In this document: positions 1 to 6,246 of the stretch, piece after piece | Position numbering within the stretch: position 1 is the first letter of the stretch | How the letters are laid out: every line of letters starts with the position of its first letter | Assembly: GCA_015259305.1 (NCBI GenBank) | Contig: JABZGO010000109.1 | Location: 1-6,246 of the forward strand | DNA length: 6,246 nucleotides | Direction of reading: 5' to 3' | Source: Alloprevotella tannerae | GTDB lineage: Bacteria; Bacteroidota; Bacteroidia; Bacteroidales; Bacteroidaceae | Position numbers and translations under genes: made by a program | Notes under the pieces: model-generated | Told to the model about the DNA's origin: nothing | The model's database searches: none | The model's input: only the letters and a program-made list of their open reading frames with translations

Positions 1-3000
1 CTATTAGTCAAATCCCAATTAATTGTTGCGTAAGTGCCATTGACTTTTGCCGCAGCAGACCAGATCAGTCGGCCGGAAACGTCATATACTTCCGTCGTAA
101 CTTGCTGCTCTGCTTGGTCAGGAGCAATTGATGTGATGAATAAGGTATTATTCTTTGCCGGATTTTGTGTAGCATTAACGTCCATTTCATTACCTGCCTG
201 CTCCGAAACAATAAAATCGAGATAGGCAGTCGTAGAGTTGTCGTTAATATCCCAAGCTCTCAGACTTAATCGGTGTTTACCGATAGAAAGGCCTTCAAGC
301 GGATATGTAATAGTTCCAGAAATAGAACTTCCAAAATCATAACTAAAGTAGTCATTAAGCAAGATGGGAGTTGATTGCTGGTTATCTAAGACCAATTCAA
401 GTCCGTGACCAACACTATTCTTGGCCGTATTGATGCCCGCACTATCACTTAGCGTTGCTACAAATAAGGCATCAGATTTCACATAACCACCATTGGGAAA
501 ATCAGGAGTATTTAGGTAAACGAAAATCTTTGGTCCGATTGAATCCGGCTCTGTTGTTGTGGCAGAACCATTCATATAAAAGTTCTCGTTAAAGCCATGG
601 GCTTCTTCTTGTCTTAAATTATCAACAGCATAAAGCGATAAGCGACCATTTTGATTTGAATAACTGATATCGTGAGGTATGGTTATGTTCAGCGTGAAGC
701 AACCCTGCTTCACGGAATCGCTACCCTCGTATAGGCTGTTTGGCCAATCCATATATACCATTGCGGTTGAAGCATTGCCACCATTGTTTTTGCACGTGAT
801 AGTCTCTTTTCTATCGTGCAGCGAACCGGTTATGACACCTGAAAAACCAGTATCTACAGCGTTATCCTTGATTACGTGGCCGGAAAAGCGCACTTTTTCT
901 CCCGCCTTCAGTTGTATTTTAGACGAGGAATTGATTGGCGCGCCGTTGATACTATCTAACACGATCTCTTGCCGAGGAGCCATCAATGGCAATGCAGGAT
1001 CGCCCAACAATGTATACTTTAATTTGTTCATTGAGCGGTCTGTTTCTTGATTATATGAGCCATCAAGCAGACCAACTTTAGTTAACCGCATCGCTTCGCC
1101 CATCGTATTGTAGGCGCCATCTTGATTCATTGACAACAAGTTCTTGTTAAGCACAACATTTAATGAGCGATTGTAGTTGGCAAAGACAGAACGCGAAGCA
1201 CAAATGACGGCCATTGCACCACCATTCTTATTATACAAAGCAGCTCGGCCAATATCATTCGTCTGCTGGTCAAACGGCGTTACTTCACAAGACGCAAATA
1301 TCCAGAGCGGAAGGTTACCTTGCGTCGGAGACTCGTAATCTTTAGTGGCCAAGAGATGAGCGTGCGACAACTCAATCGGACTACCATGGCCCGTATAATT
1401 GAATATGAGAGCGCCACGATTCATTTCTTCACGCAGCATCTTGGTTACCTGCGGAAAAGAATTACCTGTAGCAGAAGTCATATAAGTATATGCGTCCGGA
1501 TATATTTTTTTCAGATTAAATCGATCGTCACTTACAGCATTAATCGTTCGAATTACATTTTCGCAGTCGTTCATATGAAGATTATTCTCTCCTTTTTTGC
1601 CGTTATCAGCAATCATTACGATCTTGTTCTTCCAATTGCCCACCTTTTTATTTTCAAGATAGTCGATCGTCTTATCCACAAGCGTCTTTGCCGTTTCAGC
1701 ATCGTAGCACATAAATCGCCCAATACCCAAATCGAGTTTGTCAGTTTGTGCCATCGAGTTGCCTTCTCCATCATCCAGCATTCCAAAGTAATCATCAGTA
1801 ACGTAACTATAAAGCGTACCGATAGAAATATCTGTTTGTCCATCTCCCGGACCGGCCTCATAAGCCAGCAAGAAGTCTGCCGCATTCAGTTTTGTTGTCG
1901 TCAGCATCCGGTTATCCCAGAAGCAGTCACCAAAGAGTAGCAAATAACGCGGCATATCTGCTTTTGATTGTGCACGATCGTACAACATCTTCATATAACG
2001 GCGATACGCAGCTACGTCCGGCGTACCCGAAGAATACTCATTATACAACTGATCTGCCCGCACCACCTTCACGCGAAGCCCCTGCTTCTTATGCGCCTCA
2101 GCCAAGCGCTCAGCTTGCGCAAGCAGTTTGCCGCTTTGAGGAATAATAATGACCATATCGACAGCCCCATCAGCGTGCAGATCTTGGTTTTCAATCTGTC
2201 CATCTACGCTCGGAGCCGGATAAGCTTTAGCTACGTCTACTATAATGTAGCGACGATTCGAATCATCAATATCCACTTCCAGCGTATTGCCTTTGAGCGT
2301 CCCCTCCATTTGAGCGAGCGGTTCTTTTGCCCGCCCTATTTGCCATACCTGCGTAGTTTGCGTAGCGTTTGCAATGTGTAGCCGCACGGGCTCTTGCGTA
2401 ATGGTTGCAGGCAAAAAGGCATAGGCCTGATCCGTTGCATCTAAGCGACGCGCATAACTGATCGAGATATAATTCAATCGTGCACTACTATTACCACCTA
2501 CGGAAAAGTTGAACGTGTTTTCTTCTTTTAGATTTGACACGCTATATTTTGAACGCGTCTCGCGTGCGCTTTCTGTCTCCCCATAGTAGCGACTTATCGA
2601 AAACGTTCCCAAGTCGCTATTATTAAGCTGCACATTAACTTGTAGCGCTTTCTTTTGCGTCGCTGCACCGAAGGCTATTTCAACCTCAGCATTGCGTTTT
2701 CCTGTATAATTTGGCGTATGAAGTTTATATGCGTGCGTTGCTCCATTCGCAAAGTCATAACTATCATACATTTCCGTGCCGCCCTCGTACCAGCAAAACG
2801 CATCATCGTCCAAGACGACCTGACTAATCGTCGCATCCAGCGTTGTATCCGGAGTCTGCGTCGCTGCAATACGATTTAGAGCAAGGGGTTGCTCACCTTC
2901 AGTCACAAAGTAGTAAGCATAACGGGCGTAAGTATTATTCTTGTGCGTCCATTTCAGTCTCGTGGGGCTCCATATTTTACGCACCGTCCCTTCAGCATAA

Positions 3001-3680
3001 AAGAGCACACTACCATTGCGCCGGTAAAGCGGCACTTCTTCCAAATCGTCAATGAGGCGAGCGGCAGAAGAGAGGTCAAAGACGGCCGGCAAGACTCGCC
3101 CACCATAACCAAACACCTTCACACGATTGATGTCGGCAAAGCCCATTTCCTTCAACTTTGTGGCTGAAAGTTCGTAAATGCCTTCGCTACCAACGTGTAT
3201 TTTTACCCATTTTCCTGTTGCCAAAACCGAATGGGGCGCATAGCGATTCGCAGCATCAGATGCGGCGTTCTGCTGTTTGTTGAAGAGGCGCTTATCTTGA
3301 CTTGTGCGCAAAGCCATACTATCTAACTCCAGCTTGACACTTACCAACCGGTAATAGCGTTGGTCGCGCTTGATAAAGGGAAAAATAGAAATATCCAGCA
3401 AACCCTCTTTCCTACTTTTGCCAAACGAGGTCTTTACTTCAGGCGTATCGCCCAACTGCTTGAAGTATTTTTTCAACACTTGCTGCTCTTTAGGCGTTAC
3501 GGGTTGATATTCAGGAAAAGTAATTGCTATTCCAACCGAATCCGTCACAGATATTTGTGTCGAATAATGAGGAATAACATCTGCCGACAATGGATATTTC
3601 GCCGCCGGCAAGTCTATGAAATGCTGCGCCGCACTTAGGAGTGCGTTTAAGCAGAAGATAATGATCAAGAACTTACGCAT
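1..3680 (-). CDS. porU: PorU, type IX secretion system sortase (C25 gingipain-like peptidase), 3' end cut by window edge
   Basis: PorU is the outer-membrane T9SS sortase: it cleaves the C-terminal signal of cargo proteins and helps attach them to the cell surface, working with PorV. The frame is open from ATG at 3680 to the left edge, 1226 residues with no stop. Residues 1-19 form a signal peptide (MRK, hydrophobic core, LSAAQ). A PorU-type N-terminal region follows, with WVKIHVGSEGIYEL from residue 158. The C25 peptidase domain spans about 505-905: FGDCFWDNR (583-591), a DDYFG...LDDGEG stretch, catalytic His765 in FNYTGHGSP, catalytic Cys798 in IFASCEVTPFD, and LLGDPALPLM (891-900). The His-Cys spacing of 33 residues equals that of gingipain RgpB as I recall it. 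After Ig-like segments comes VYDVSGRLIW (1198-1207), the FlgD-like C-terminal domain. Probably 30-50 residues are missing to the left. The gene starts 72 bp after the FAH-like gene with no clear promoter between, so co-transcription is likely. P. gingivalis PorU is, from memory, about 1158 residues, so this one is somewhat long. Confidence 0.94.
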   Translation of the reverse strand, partial: MRKFLIIIFCLNALLSAAQHFIDLPAAKYPLSADVIPHYSTQISVTDSVGIAITFPEYQPVTPKEQQVLKKYFKQLGDTPEVKTSFGKSRKEGLLDISIFPFIKRDQRYYRLVSVKLELDSMALRTSQDKRLFNKQQNAASDAANRYAPHSVLATGKWVKIHVGSEGIYELSATKLKEMGFADINRVKVFGYGGRVLPAVFDLSSAARLIDDLEEVPLYRRNGSVLFYAEGTVRKIWSPTRLKWTHKNNTYARYAYYFVTEGEQPLALNRIAATQTPDTTLDATISQVVLDDDAFCWYEGGTEMYDSYDFANGATHAYKLHTPNYTGKRNAEVEIAFGAATQKKALQVNVQLNNSDLGTFSISRYYGETESARETRSKYSVSNLKEENTFNFSVGGNSSARLNYISISYARRLDATDQAYAFLPATITQEPVRLHIANATQTTQVWQIGRAKEPLAQMEGTLKGNTLEVDIDDSNRRYIIVDVAKAYPAPSVDGQIENQDLHADGAVDMVIIIPQSGKLLAQAERLAEAHKKQGLRVKVVRADQLYNEYSSGTPDVAAYRRYMKMLYDRAQSKADMPRYLLLFGDCFWDNRMLTTTKLNAADFLLAYEAGPGDGQTDISIGTLYSYVTDDYFGMLDDGEGNSMAQTDKLDLGIGRFMCYDAETAKTLVDKTIDYLENKKVGNWKNKIVMIADNGKKGENNLHMNDCENVIRTINAVSDDRFNLKKIYPDAYTYMTSATGNSFPQVTKMLREEMNRGALIFNYTGHGSPIELSHAHLLATKDYESPTQGNLPLWIFASCEVTPFDQQTNDIGRAALYNKNGGAMAVICASRSVFANYNRSLNVVLNKNLLSMNQDGAYNTMGEAMRLTKVGLLDGSYNQETDRSMNKLKYTLLGDPALPLMAPRQEIVLDSINGAPINSSSKIQLKAGEKVRFSGHVIKDNAVDTGFSGVITGSLHDRKETITCKNNGGNASTAMVYMDWPNSLYEGSDSVKQGCFTLNITIPHDISYSNQNGRLSLYAVDNLRQEEAHGFNENFYMNGSATTTEPDSIGPKIFVYLNTPDFPNGGYVKSDALFVATLSDSAGINTAKNSVGHGLELVLDNQQSTPILLNDYFSYDFGSSISGTITYPLEGLSIGKHRLSLRAWDINDNSTTAYLDFIVSEQAGNEMDVNATQNPAKNNTLFITSIAPDQAEQQVTTEVYDVSGRLIWSAAAKVNGTYATINWDLTN

Positions 3681-3752
3681 ATTTGTCTGAAATGCTAAAT
3701 CGGCTCGAAGTATGTGCTACTAAGAGCGCGTATTGTATAACTATTCTTGTTT

Positions 3753-4382
3753 TTATTTTACATTAAAAGCCAACAGAGGCTTATTTCTCCAACGCCCTAC
3801 GATATGATCGTCCAGTTGCACCAAACTACCTTCCGCAGGCGTTCCACAATAAATCAAATCACCTTGACAAAGTTTATGATACCTACTGATTGCTGCAATA
3901 ATATCATCAATACTACACAGCATATCTTTCAGATCGGCCGTCTGCACAACCTGTTCGTTAATCGACAAGTCAATGCACCCACTCAAGTCCTTCCGTTCTT
4001 CTTCCGAAAGCGTTTGAAACGTACCAAGACTGCAAGCCCCATCAAAAGATTTTGCCTTATCCCAGGGCAAGCCCGAAGCTCGCAAGCTAGCCCAAAGTTG
4101 AGCGGCCGTAAAAGTTGCTCCTACACTCACCGCATCATAATAACGATAAGCAAAACGAGGCGCAATATTTTTTCCCAGACGCGCTATCCGCACGACCCCA
4201 TGCAGCTGAACCGTGCAAGGCCAAGCAAAATCGGGGACGAAGAAAGGGCGTCCGCGCATCAAGAGCGCCGTATCCGGCAACAAGTTGATTGCAGTTTTCG
4301 GACGCTCCACCTTATCATCTAACGATGCGCCGTCTATTATATTGTATTGAGGGTAGTTTCCCTCTACCACAAAAATCTTCAT
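3753..4382 (-). CDS. FAH-family (fumarylacetoacetate hydrolase fold) protein lacking the metal-binding and catalytic residues
   Basis: This 209-residue protein has the length and architecture of small single-domain FAH/FAHD1-like proteins of Bacteroidota. Recognisable parts are the start (MKIFVVEGNY), the stretch FFVPDF (47-52), RIARLGKNI (65-73), RFAYRYYDAVSVG (76-88), the KSFD segment (111-114), DMLCSIDDII (153-162) and GTP (180-182), ending in LLAFNVK. Active members bind Mg or Mn through Glu-x-Glu and an Asp, with a His/Glu dyad near the N-terminus. Here the Glu-x-Glu site reads Q59-L-H61, the Asp of the usual DFTARD is T90 (ATFTAAQ), its Arg-Asp pair is A94-Q95, and the His of GxNYxxH is Y13. 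Lys111 and the GTP motif remain. The frame is intact, so this looks like a maintained pseudoenzyme rather than a decaying gene. It lies directly upstream of porU on the same strand, as I recall for P. gingivalis too. Cytoplasmic; no signal peptide. Fold assignment is confident; function is unknown, and hydrolase activity is not expected. Confidence 0.88.
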   Translation of the reverse strand: MKIFVVEGNYPQYNIIDGASLDDKVERPKTAINLLPDTALLMRGRPFFVPDFAWPCTVQLHGVVRIARLGKNIAPRFAYRYYDAVSVGATFTAAQLWASLRASGLPWDKAKSFDGACSLGTFQTLSEEERKDLSGCIDLSINEQVVQTADLKDMLCSIDDIIAAISRYHKLCQGDLIYCGTPAEGSLVQLDDHIVGRWRNKPLLAFNVK

Positions 4383-4538
4383 AAGAATGCGAAGATAGTA
4401 ATTAAATTGAAAAGCAGCAGATGATTTGCGCCCAAGTTCTCACCTTCGCACAAGCAATGCCCTTTTCGCTCCCGGTTCAGCCGAAAATAAAGTAATCAAT
4501 GACCGACTTTCCACCGCATCGTTATGATCAATGATGCG

Positions 4539-4626
4539 TACGCTCACGAAGGTAAGTGTATACGCTCACGATAATACGAATGTACTTACACGATAGTACA
4601 ATTGTTTCACCACGGTGAAACTTTGA
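4539..4626. repeat. Four degenerate 22-bp tandem units with operator-like dyads
   Basis: Units start at 4539, 4561, 4583 and 4605. The first two begin with an identical 11-mer, tacgctcacga; the third begins tacttacacga; the fourth, tttcaccacgg, keeps the central cacg. Each unit also has partial dyad symmetry around the central AC of cACg, with axes at 4546.5, 4568.5, 4590.5 and 4612.5, exactly 22 bp apart. Arms are TAC/GTA in unit 1, TA/TA in unit 2, TGTAC/GTACA in unit 3 and GTTTCACC/GGTGAAAC in unit 4. A 22-bp step is close to two helical turns, so bound proteins would sit on one face. The array lies 157-244 bp upstream of the FAH-like start. It may be a set of regulator sites or a short genome-wide intergenic repeat family; the sequence cannot decide. 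Flanking 22-bp windows on either side do not match well. Confidence 0.6.
4604..4621. promoter_or_regulatory. 18-bp near-perfect palindrome, possible operator
   Basis: The sequence gtttcacc-ac-ggtgaaac has two perfect 8-bp arms around a 2-bp centre. It is the strongest dyad of the 22-bp array. With such a small centre it is better suited to binding a dimeric DNA-binding protein than to forming an RNA hairpin, and no T-run follows it on either strand. The regulated gene would most simply be the FAH-like gene and, through it, porU. No specific regulator can be named. Confidence 0.35.
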
Positions 4627-4729
4627 TCAATCAAGCTCCGGGAATTCAAGAGAGAGGTATAAACCGCGACAAATGGGACTTTTTTCTAGATAAATCAGAC
4701 GCTGCGCAAAATCTTTCAGACCTTTGAAA

Positions 4730-4843
4730 ATGAAAATGGAGAATAAGTCTAAAAATAATGACGCTTGCACAAACTTCTACAATGATTTGAAGCCTGCTGA
4801 CTGCAATCGGTGGATAAGAGGTTGCAAGGAAACCGAGAAGTGA
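4730..4843 (+). CDS. Doubtful 37-residue plus-strand ORF, cysteine-containing
   Basis: The frame starts with ATG at 4730 (MKMENKSKNNDAC...) and ends with TGA at 4841-4843, followed immediately by TAA. It is hydrophilic, charged and holds three cysteines (13, 25, 32), with LKPADCNRWIRGC in its second half. It would be the only plus-strand gene in the window, convergent with rpsP, and the terminator hairpin at 4882-4914 lies just past its stop. The sequence cagacctttgaaa just upstream is a poor -7 match and there is no clear -33 element. I do not recognise it. An ORF of this size can easily arise by chance in A-rich DNA, so it is listed only so that it can be compared with related genomes. Confidence 0.15.
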   Translation: MKMENKSKNNDACTNFYNDLKPADCNRWIRGCKETEK

Positions 4844-4881
4844 TAAGACCTTCTGCGCTAAATGTCACTTATATACAAGAA

Positions 4882-4914
4882 ACCTCCGAAAGTCATATAC
4901 AGACTTTCGGAGGT
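4882..4914 (-). terminator. Rho-independent-type terminator after rpsP
   Basis: A perfect 13-bp inverted repeat (acctccgaaagtc at 4882-4894 and gactttcggaggt at 4902-4914) encloses a 7-base loop. It begins 48 bp after the rpsP stop. Read on the minus strand, the stem is followed by TTTCTTG, a short and imperfect T-run. On the plus strand no T-run follows (tatatcaa), so rpsP is the better-supported client, although the hairpin could also stop transcription from the other side. Confidence 0.75.
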
Positions 4915-4962
4915 ATATCAATTGAGACTTGTCTTAATTGATTAAGAAGAAGATGTTGCTAA

Positions 4963-5541
4963 TTATTCGTTAGCCGGAGCTTCTTCAGCAGCTACTTCGG
5001 GAGCTGCTTCTTCAGCAGGAGCAGCCTCAACTTCCTCAACGGGAGCTGCAGCAGCTTCAGCTTCTGCCTTTGCGGCAGCCTCAGCAGCCTTCTTGTTAGC
5101 TACTTTCTCTGCGATTTGCTCGTTTTGCTTCTTCTCTTCTTCGAGACGGGCATCTGCTGCAGCTTTCTTCTCTGCAACCAACTTGCCTACCGTAGCCTCA
5201 AGCTTCTTTGTGCGATCAGCTTTCCAAGCTTCAAACTTAGCTTGTGCTGCTGCCTCGTCAAAAGCGCCTTTGCGAACACCTGATCTCAAGTGCTTCATCA
5301 ACATTACGCCTTCTTTAGACAAAATATTGCGGACGGTGTCGGAAGGTTGTGCACCTGTCTCTACCCAATAAAGGGCTCTGTCGAAATCTAAATCTACCGT
5401 GGCAGGATTAGTGTTGGGGTTGTACGTACCAATCTTTTCAGTAAATTTACCATCACGTGGTGCGCGAACGTCAGCGATAACGATGCTGTAAAAAGCATAG
5501 CCTTTGCGGCCGCGACGTTGCAATCTGATTCTTGTTGCCAT
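4963..5541 (-). CDS. rpsP: 30S ribosomal protein S16 with long Ala/Glu-rich C-terminal extension
   Basis: S16 is a small-subunit ribosomal protein that binds 16S rRNA and is needed for 30S assembly. The 192-residue product starts [14 protein letters not shown], followed by [27 protein letters not shown] and the conserved [21 protein letters not shown]; the S16 core is about residues 1-80. The remaining 110 or so residues form a lysine-rich, probably helical segment ([19 protein letters not shown] onward), then a low-complexity tail of Ala, Glu and Pro ending APANE. S16 of most bacteria is about 80-90 residues; long tails are usual in Bacteroidota, so this is not a fusion artefact. A 13-bp DNA repeat (gcttcttcagcag at 4979-4991 and 5006-5018, 27 bp apart) encodes part of the tail. 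The start is fixed by the conserved N-terminus. The gene has its own promoter and terminator and so appears to be transcribed alone. Confidence 0.97.
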   Translation of the reverse strand: MATRIRLQRRGRKGYAFYSIVIADVRAPRDGKFTEKIGTYNPNTNPATVDLDFDRALYWVETGAQPSDTVRNILSKEGVMLMKHLRSGVRKGAFDEAAAQAKFEAWKADRTKKLEATVGKLVAEKKAAADARLEEEKKQNEQIAEKVANKKAAEAAAKAEAEAAAAPVEEVEAAPAEEAAPEVAAEEAPANE

Positions 5542-5596
5542 TAATTTAATGTAATTATTTAGGTTTGAACTATGCCGCTATCTCGTAACGGCGGTG

Positions 5597-5628
5597 CAAA
5601 AGTACAATATTCTTTTAGAATTAGCACA
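5597..5628 (-). promoter_or_regulatory. Bacteroidota-type promoter of rpsP
   Basis: On the minus strand, TACTTTTG (5604-5597) matches the Bacteroidota -7 consensus TAnnTTTG exactly. Twenty bases upstream, TGTG (5628-5625) matches three of four bases of the -33 consensus TTTG. Transcription would start near 5590, giving a leader of about 50 bases. The leader can form a small stem (CCGC with GCGG, 5575-5594) near its 5' end and is A/T-rich before the ATG (taattacattaaatta), as is common in this phylum, with no Shine-Dalgarno sequence. The promoter begins about 11 bp after the OPT stop, so rpsP need not depend on that gene. Confidence 0.6.
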
Positions 5629-5638
5629 CTATAGTTGC

Positions 5639-6246
5639 CTATAATTTCGCACGTTTTGAGGAATTTATGAAGTAAAGCACTAGGCAGATGTAGACGACGA
5701 GTGATAGCAACTGACTGTTAGGACTGTTAATCCAATTTTTGTCGATAAATTTCAAGCCACCAAACTGCATAGCTGCACTGACAACCCCCATTAAAGCGCC
5801 TCCGGCAATAAAACCGCTGGCCAACAGTGTGCCTTTTTCATTGCGCGCCTTGTTGAGTGCCTCATCTTTTGTGCGCGAACTAATATACCAGCTGACAAAT
5901 CCGCCAACAAGCAGGGGCAGGTTCAATTGCAAAGGAATAAACATACCTAAGGCGAAAGCTAAAGCTGAAACTCCGCAAAGCGTTAAGATGATAGAGATAA
6001 GTGCGCCTATGCCGTAAAGCAACCAAGGTGCGCCTGCTCCACTCATCAAAGGTTCTATTACGGCCGCCATAGCGCGTGCTTGGGGAGCTGCTAAGGCGTC
6101 ACCTTCAAAACCGTAAGCTTTATTCAGAATCATTATGACACCGCCGACCGTGGCAGCACTCACCAAGATGCCAATAAACTTAAAGGTCTCTTGCTTATAG
6201 GGTGTAGATCCAAGCCAATAGCCAATTTTTAGGTCGGTAATAAAAG
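5639..6246 (-). CDS. OPT-family oligopeptide transporter, C-terminal part (5' end beyond window)
   Basis: The frame is open from the right edge to TAG at 5641-5639 and gives the last 201 residues of a membrane protein. The visible part begins FITDLKIGYWLGSTPYKQ, a segment resembling the conserved cytoplasmic DLKtG...GatPrkQ of OPT/YSL-type transporters. Five hydrophobic segments are visible at about fragment residues 21-40, 73-97, 101-121, 140-158 and 178-193; the fourth, ASGFIAGGALMGV, resembles the family motif SGLIAGEALMG, with Gly where Glu is common. The protein ends SSKRAKL. OPT proteins import small peptides or metal chelates by proton coupling; the substrate here cannot be read from this part. 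No start codon falls within the window: the family match extends well upstream of the first usable non-ATG codon (TTG at 6166). Full members have about 600-700 residues, so roughly two thirds of the gene lies to the right. Confidence 0.88.
   Translation of the reverse strand, partial: FITDLKIGYWLGSTPYKQETFKFIGILVSAATVGGVIMILNKAYGFEGDALAAPQARAMAAVIEPLMSGAGAPWLLYGIGALISIILTLCGVSALAFALGMFIPLQLNLPLLVGGFVSWYISSRTKDEALNKARNEKGTLLASGFIAGGALMGVVSAAMQFGGLKFIDKNWINSPNSQLLSLVVYICLVLYFINSSKRAKL

Larger units (their letters stand above)
4383..4962. other. 580-bp intergenic stretch between rpsP and the FAH-like gene
   Basis: No convincing protein gene or structural RNA is visible on either strand here. 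From right to left along the transcription direction it holds the 48-bp tail and hairpin after rpsP, a weak 37-codon plus-strand ORF, A/T-rich unassigned sequence (about 4630-4730), the 22-bp dyad array at 4539-4626, and about 155 bp leading to the FAH-like start. A promoter for the FAH-like gene and porU should lie in this stretch. The only candidate -7 element, TATCTTCG on the minus strand (4390-4397), is so close to the ATG that the mRNA would be almost leaderless, and it has no good -33 partner, so I do not call it. Confidence 0.6.

Noticed and set aside
1320..1940. 206-codon plus-strand ORF
   Set aside because: It lies antisense to the C25 peptidase domain of porU, whose motifs are unmistakable, and its translation has no recognisable protein features.
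3681..3752. Separate promoter or terminator between the FAH-like gene and porU
   Set aside because: No match to TAnnTTTG with a partner, and no hairpin followed by a T-run; co-transcription is simpler.
3747..4322. 191-codon plus-strand ORF
   Set aside because: It is antisense to the FAH-like gene, which shows clear family motifs; the plus-strand product looks random and is rich in Arg, Thr and Ser.
4390..4397. TATCTTCG as the -7 element of the FAH-like gene
   Set aside because: It has one mismatch to TAnnTTTG, no TTTG-like element 19-21 bp upstream, and would leave almost no leader.
4539..4626. CRISPR array
   Set aside because: The units are contiguous, only 22 bp long and degenerate, with no unique spacers and no cas genes nearby.
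5605..5622. Small ATTCT/AGAAT hairpin after the OPT gene as its terminator
   Set aside because: The stem is only 5 bp of A/T-rich sequence and sits between the -33 and -7 elements of the rpsP promoter, so it is more likely just spacer.

Overview
The window looks like chromosomal DNA from the Bacteroidales, most likely Porphyromonas or a close relative. The evidence is a PorU-type sortase of the type IX secretion system (T9SS), a ribosomal protein S16 with the long Ala/Glu-rich tail typical of Bacteroidota, a Bacteroidota-type promoter (-7 element TAnnTTTG), and starts preceded by A/T-rich leaders rather than Shine-Dalgarno sequences. No species can be named from the sequence alone.

All four recognisable genes are on the minus strand, so transcription runs from right to left. 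At the right edge is the C-terminal part of an OPT-family oligopeptide transporter (5639-6246, running off the window). A 97-bp gap with a convincing promoter leads into rpsP (4963-5541), followed by a 13-bp perfect hairpin terminator (4882-4914). A 580-bp stretch without a convincing gene follows (4383-4962). It holds four degenerate 22-bp units, each built around a dyad (4539-4626), and a doubtful 37-codon plus-strand ORF. Then come a small fumarylacetoacetate hydrolase (FAH)-fold protein (3753-4382) and, after 72 bp, a very long open gene for PorU (3680 to the left edge, at least 1226 residues and lacking only its last part).

PorU removes the C-terminal sorting signal of T9SS cargo at the outer membrane and attaches the mature proteins to the surface. 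From memory, P. gingivalis also has an FAH-family gene directly before porU, with porV after it, so the pairing seems conserved. The most unusual points are these: the FAH-like protein next to porU has lost every residue expected to bind metal or do catalysis while keeping the fold signature, so it looks like a pseudoenzyme; and the region upstream of it carries a helically phased array of operator-like dyads. rpsP and the OPT gene look ordinary and are probably unrelated to the secretion genes. No IS element, CRISPR array, tRNA or rRNA was seen.
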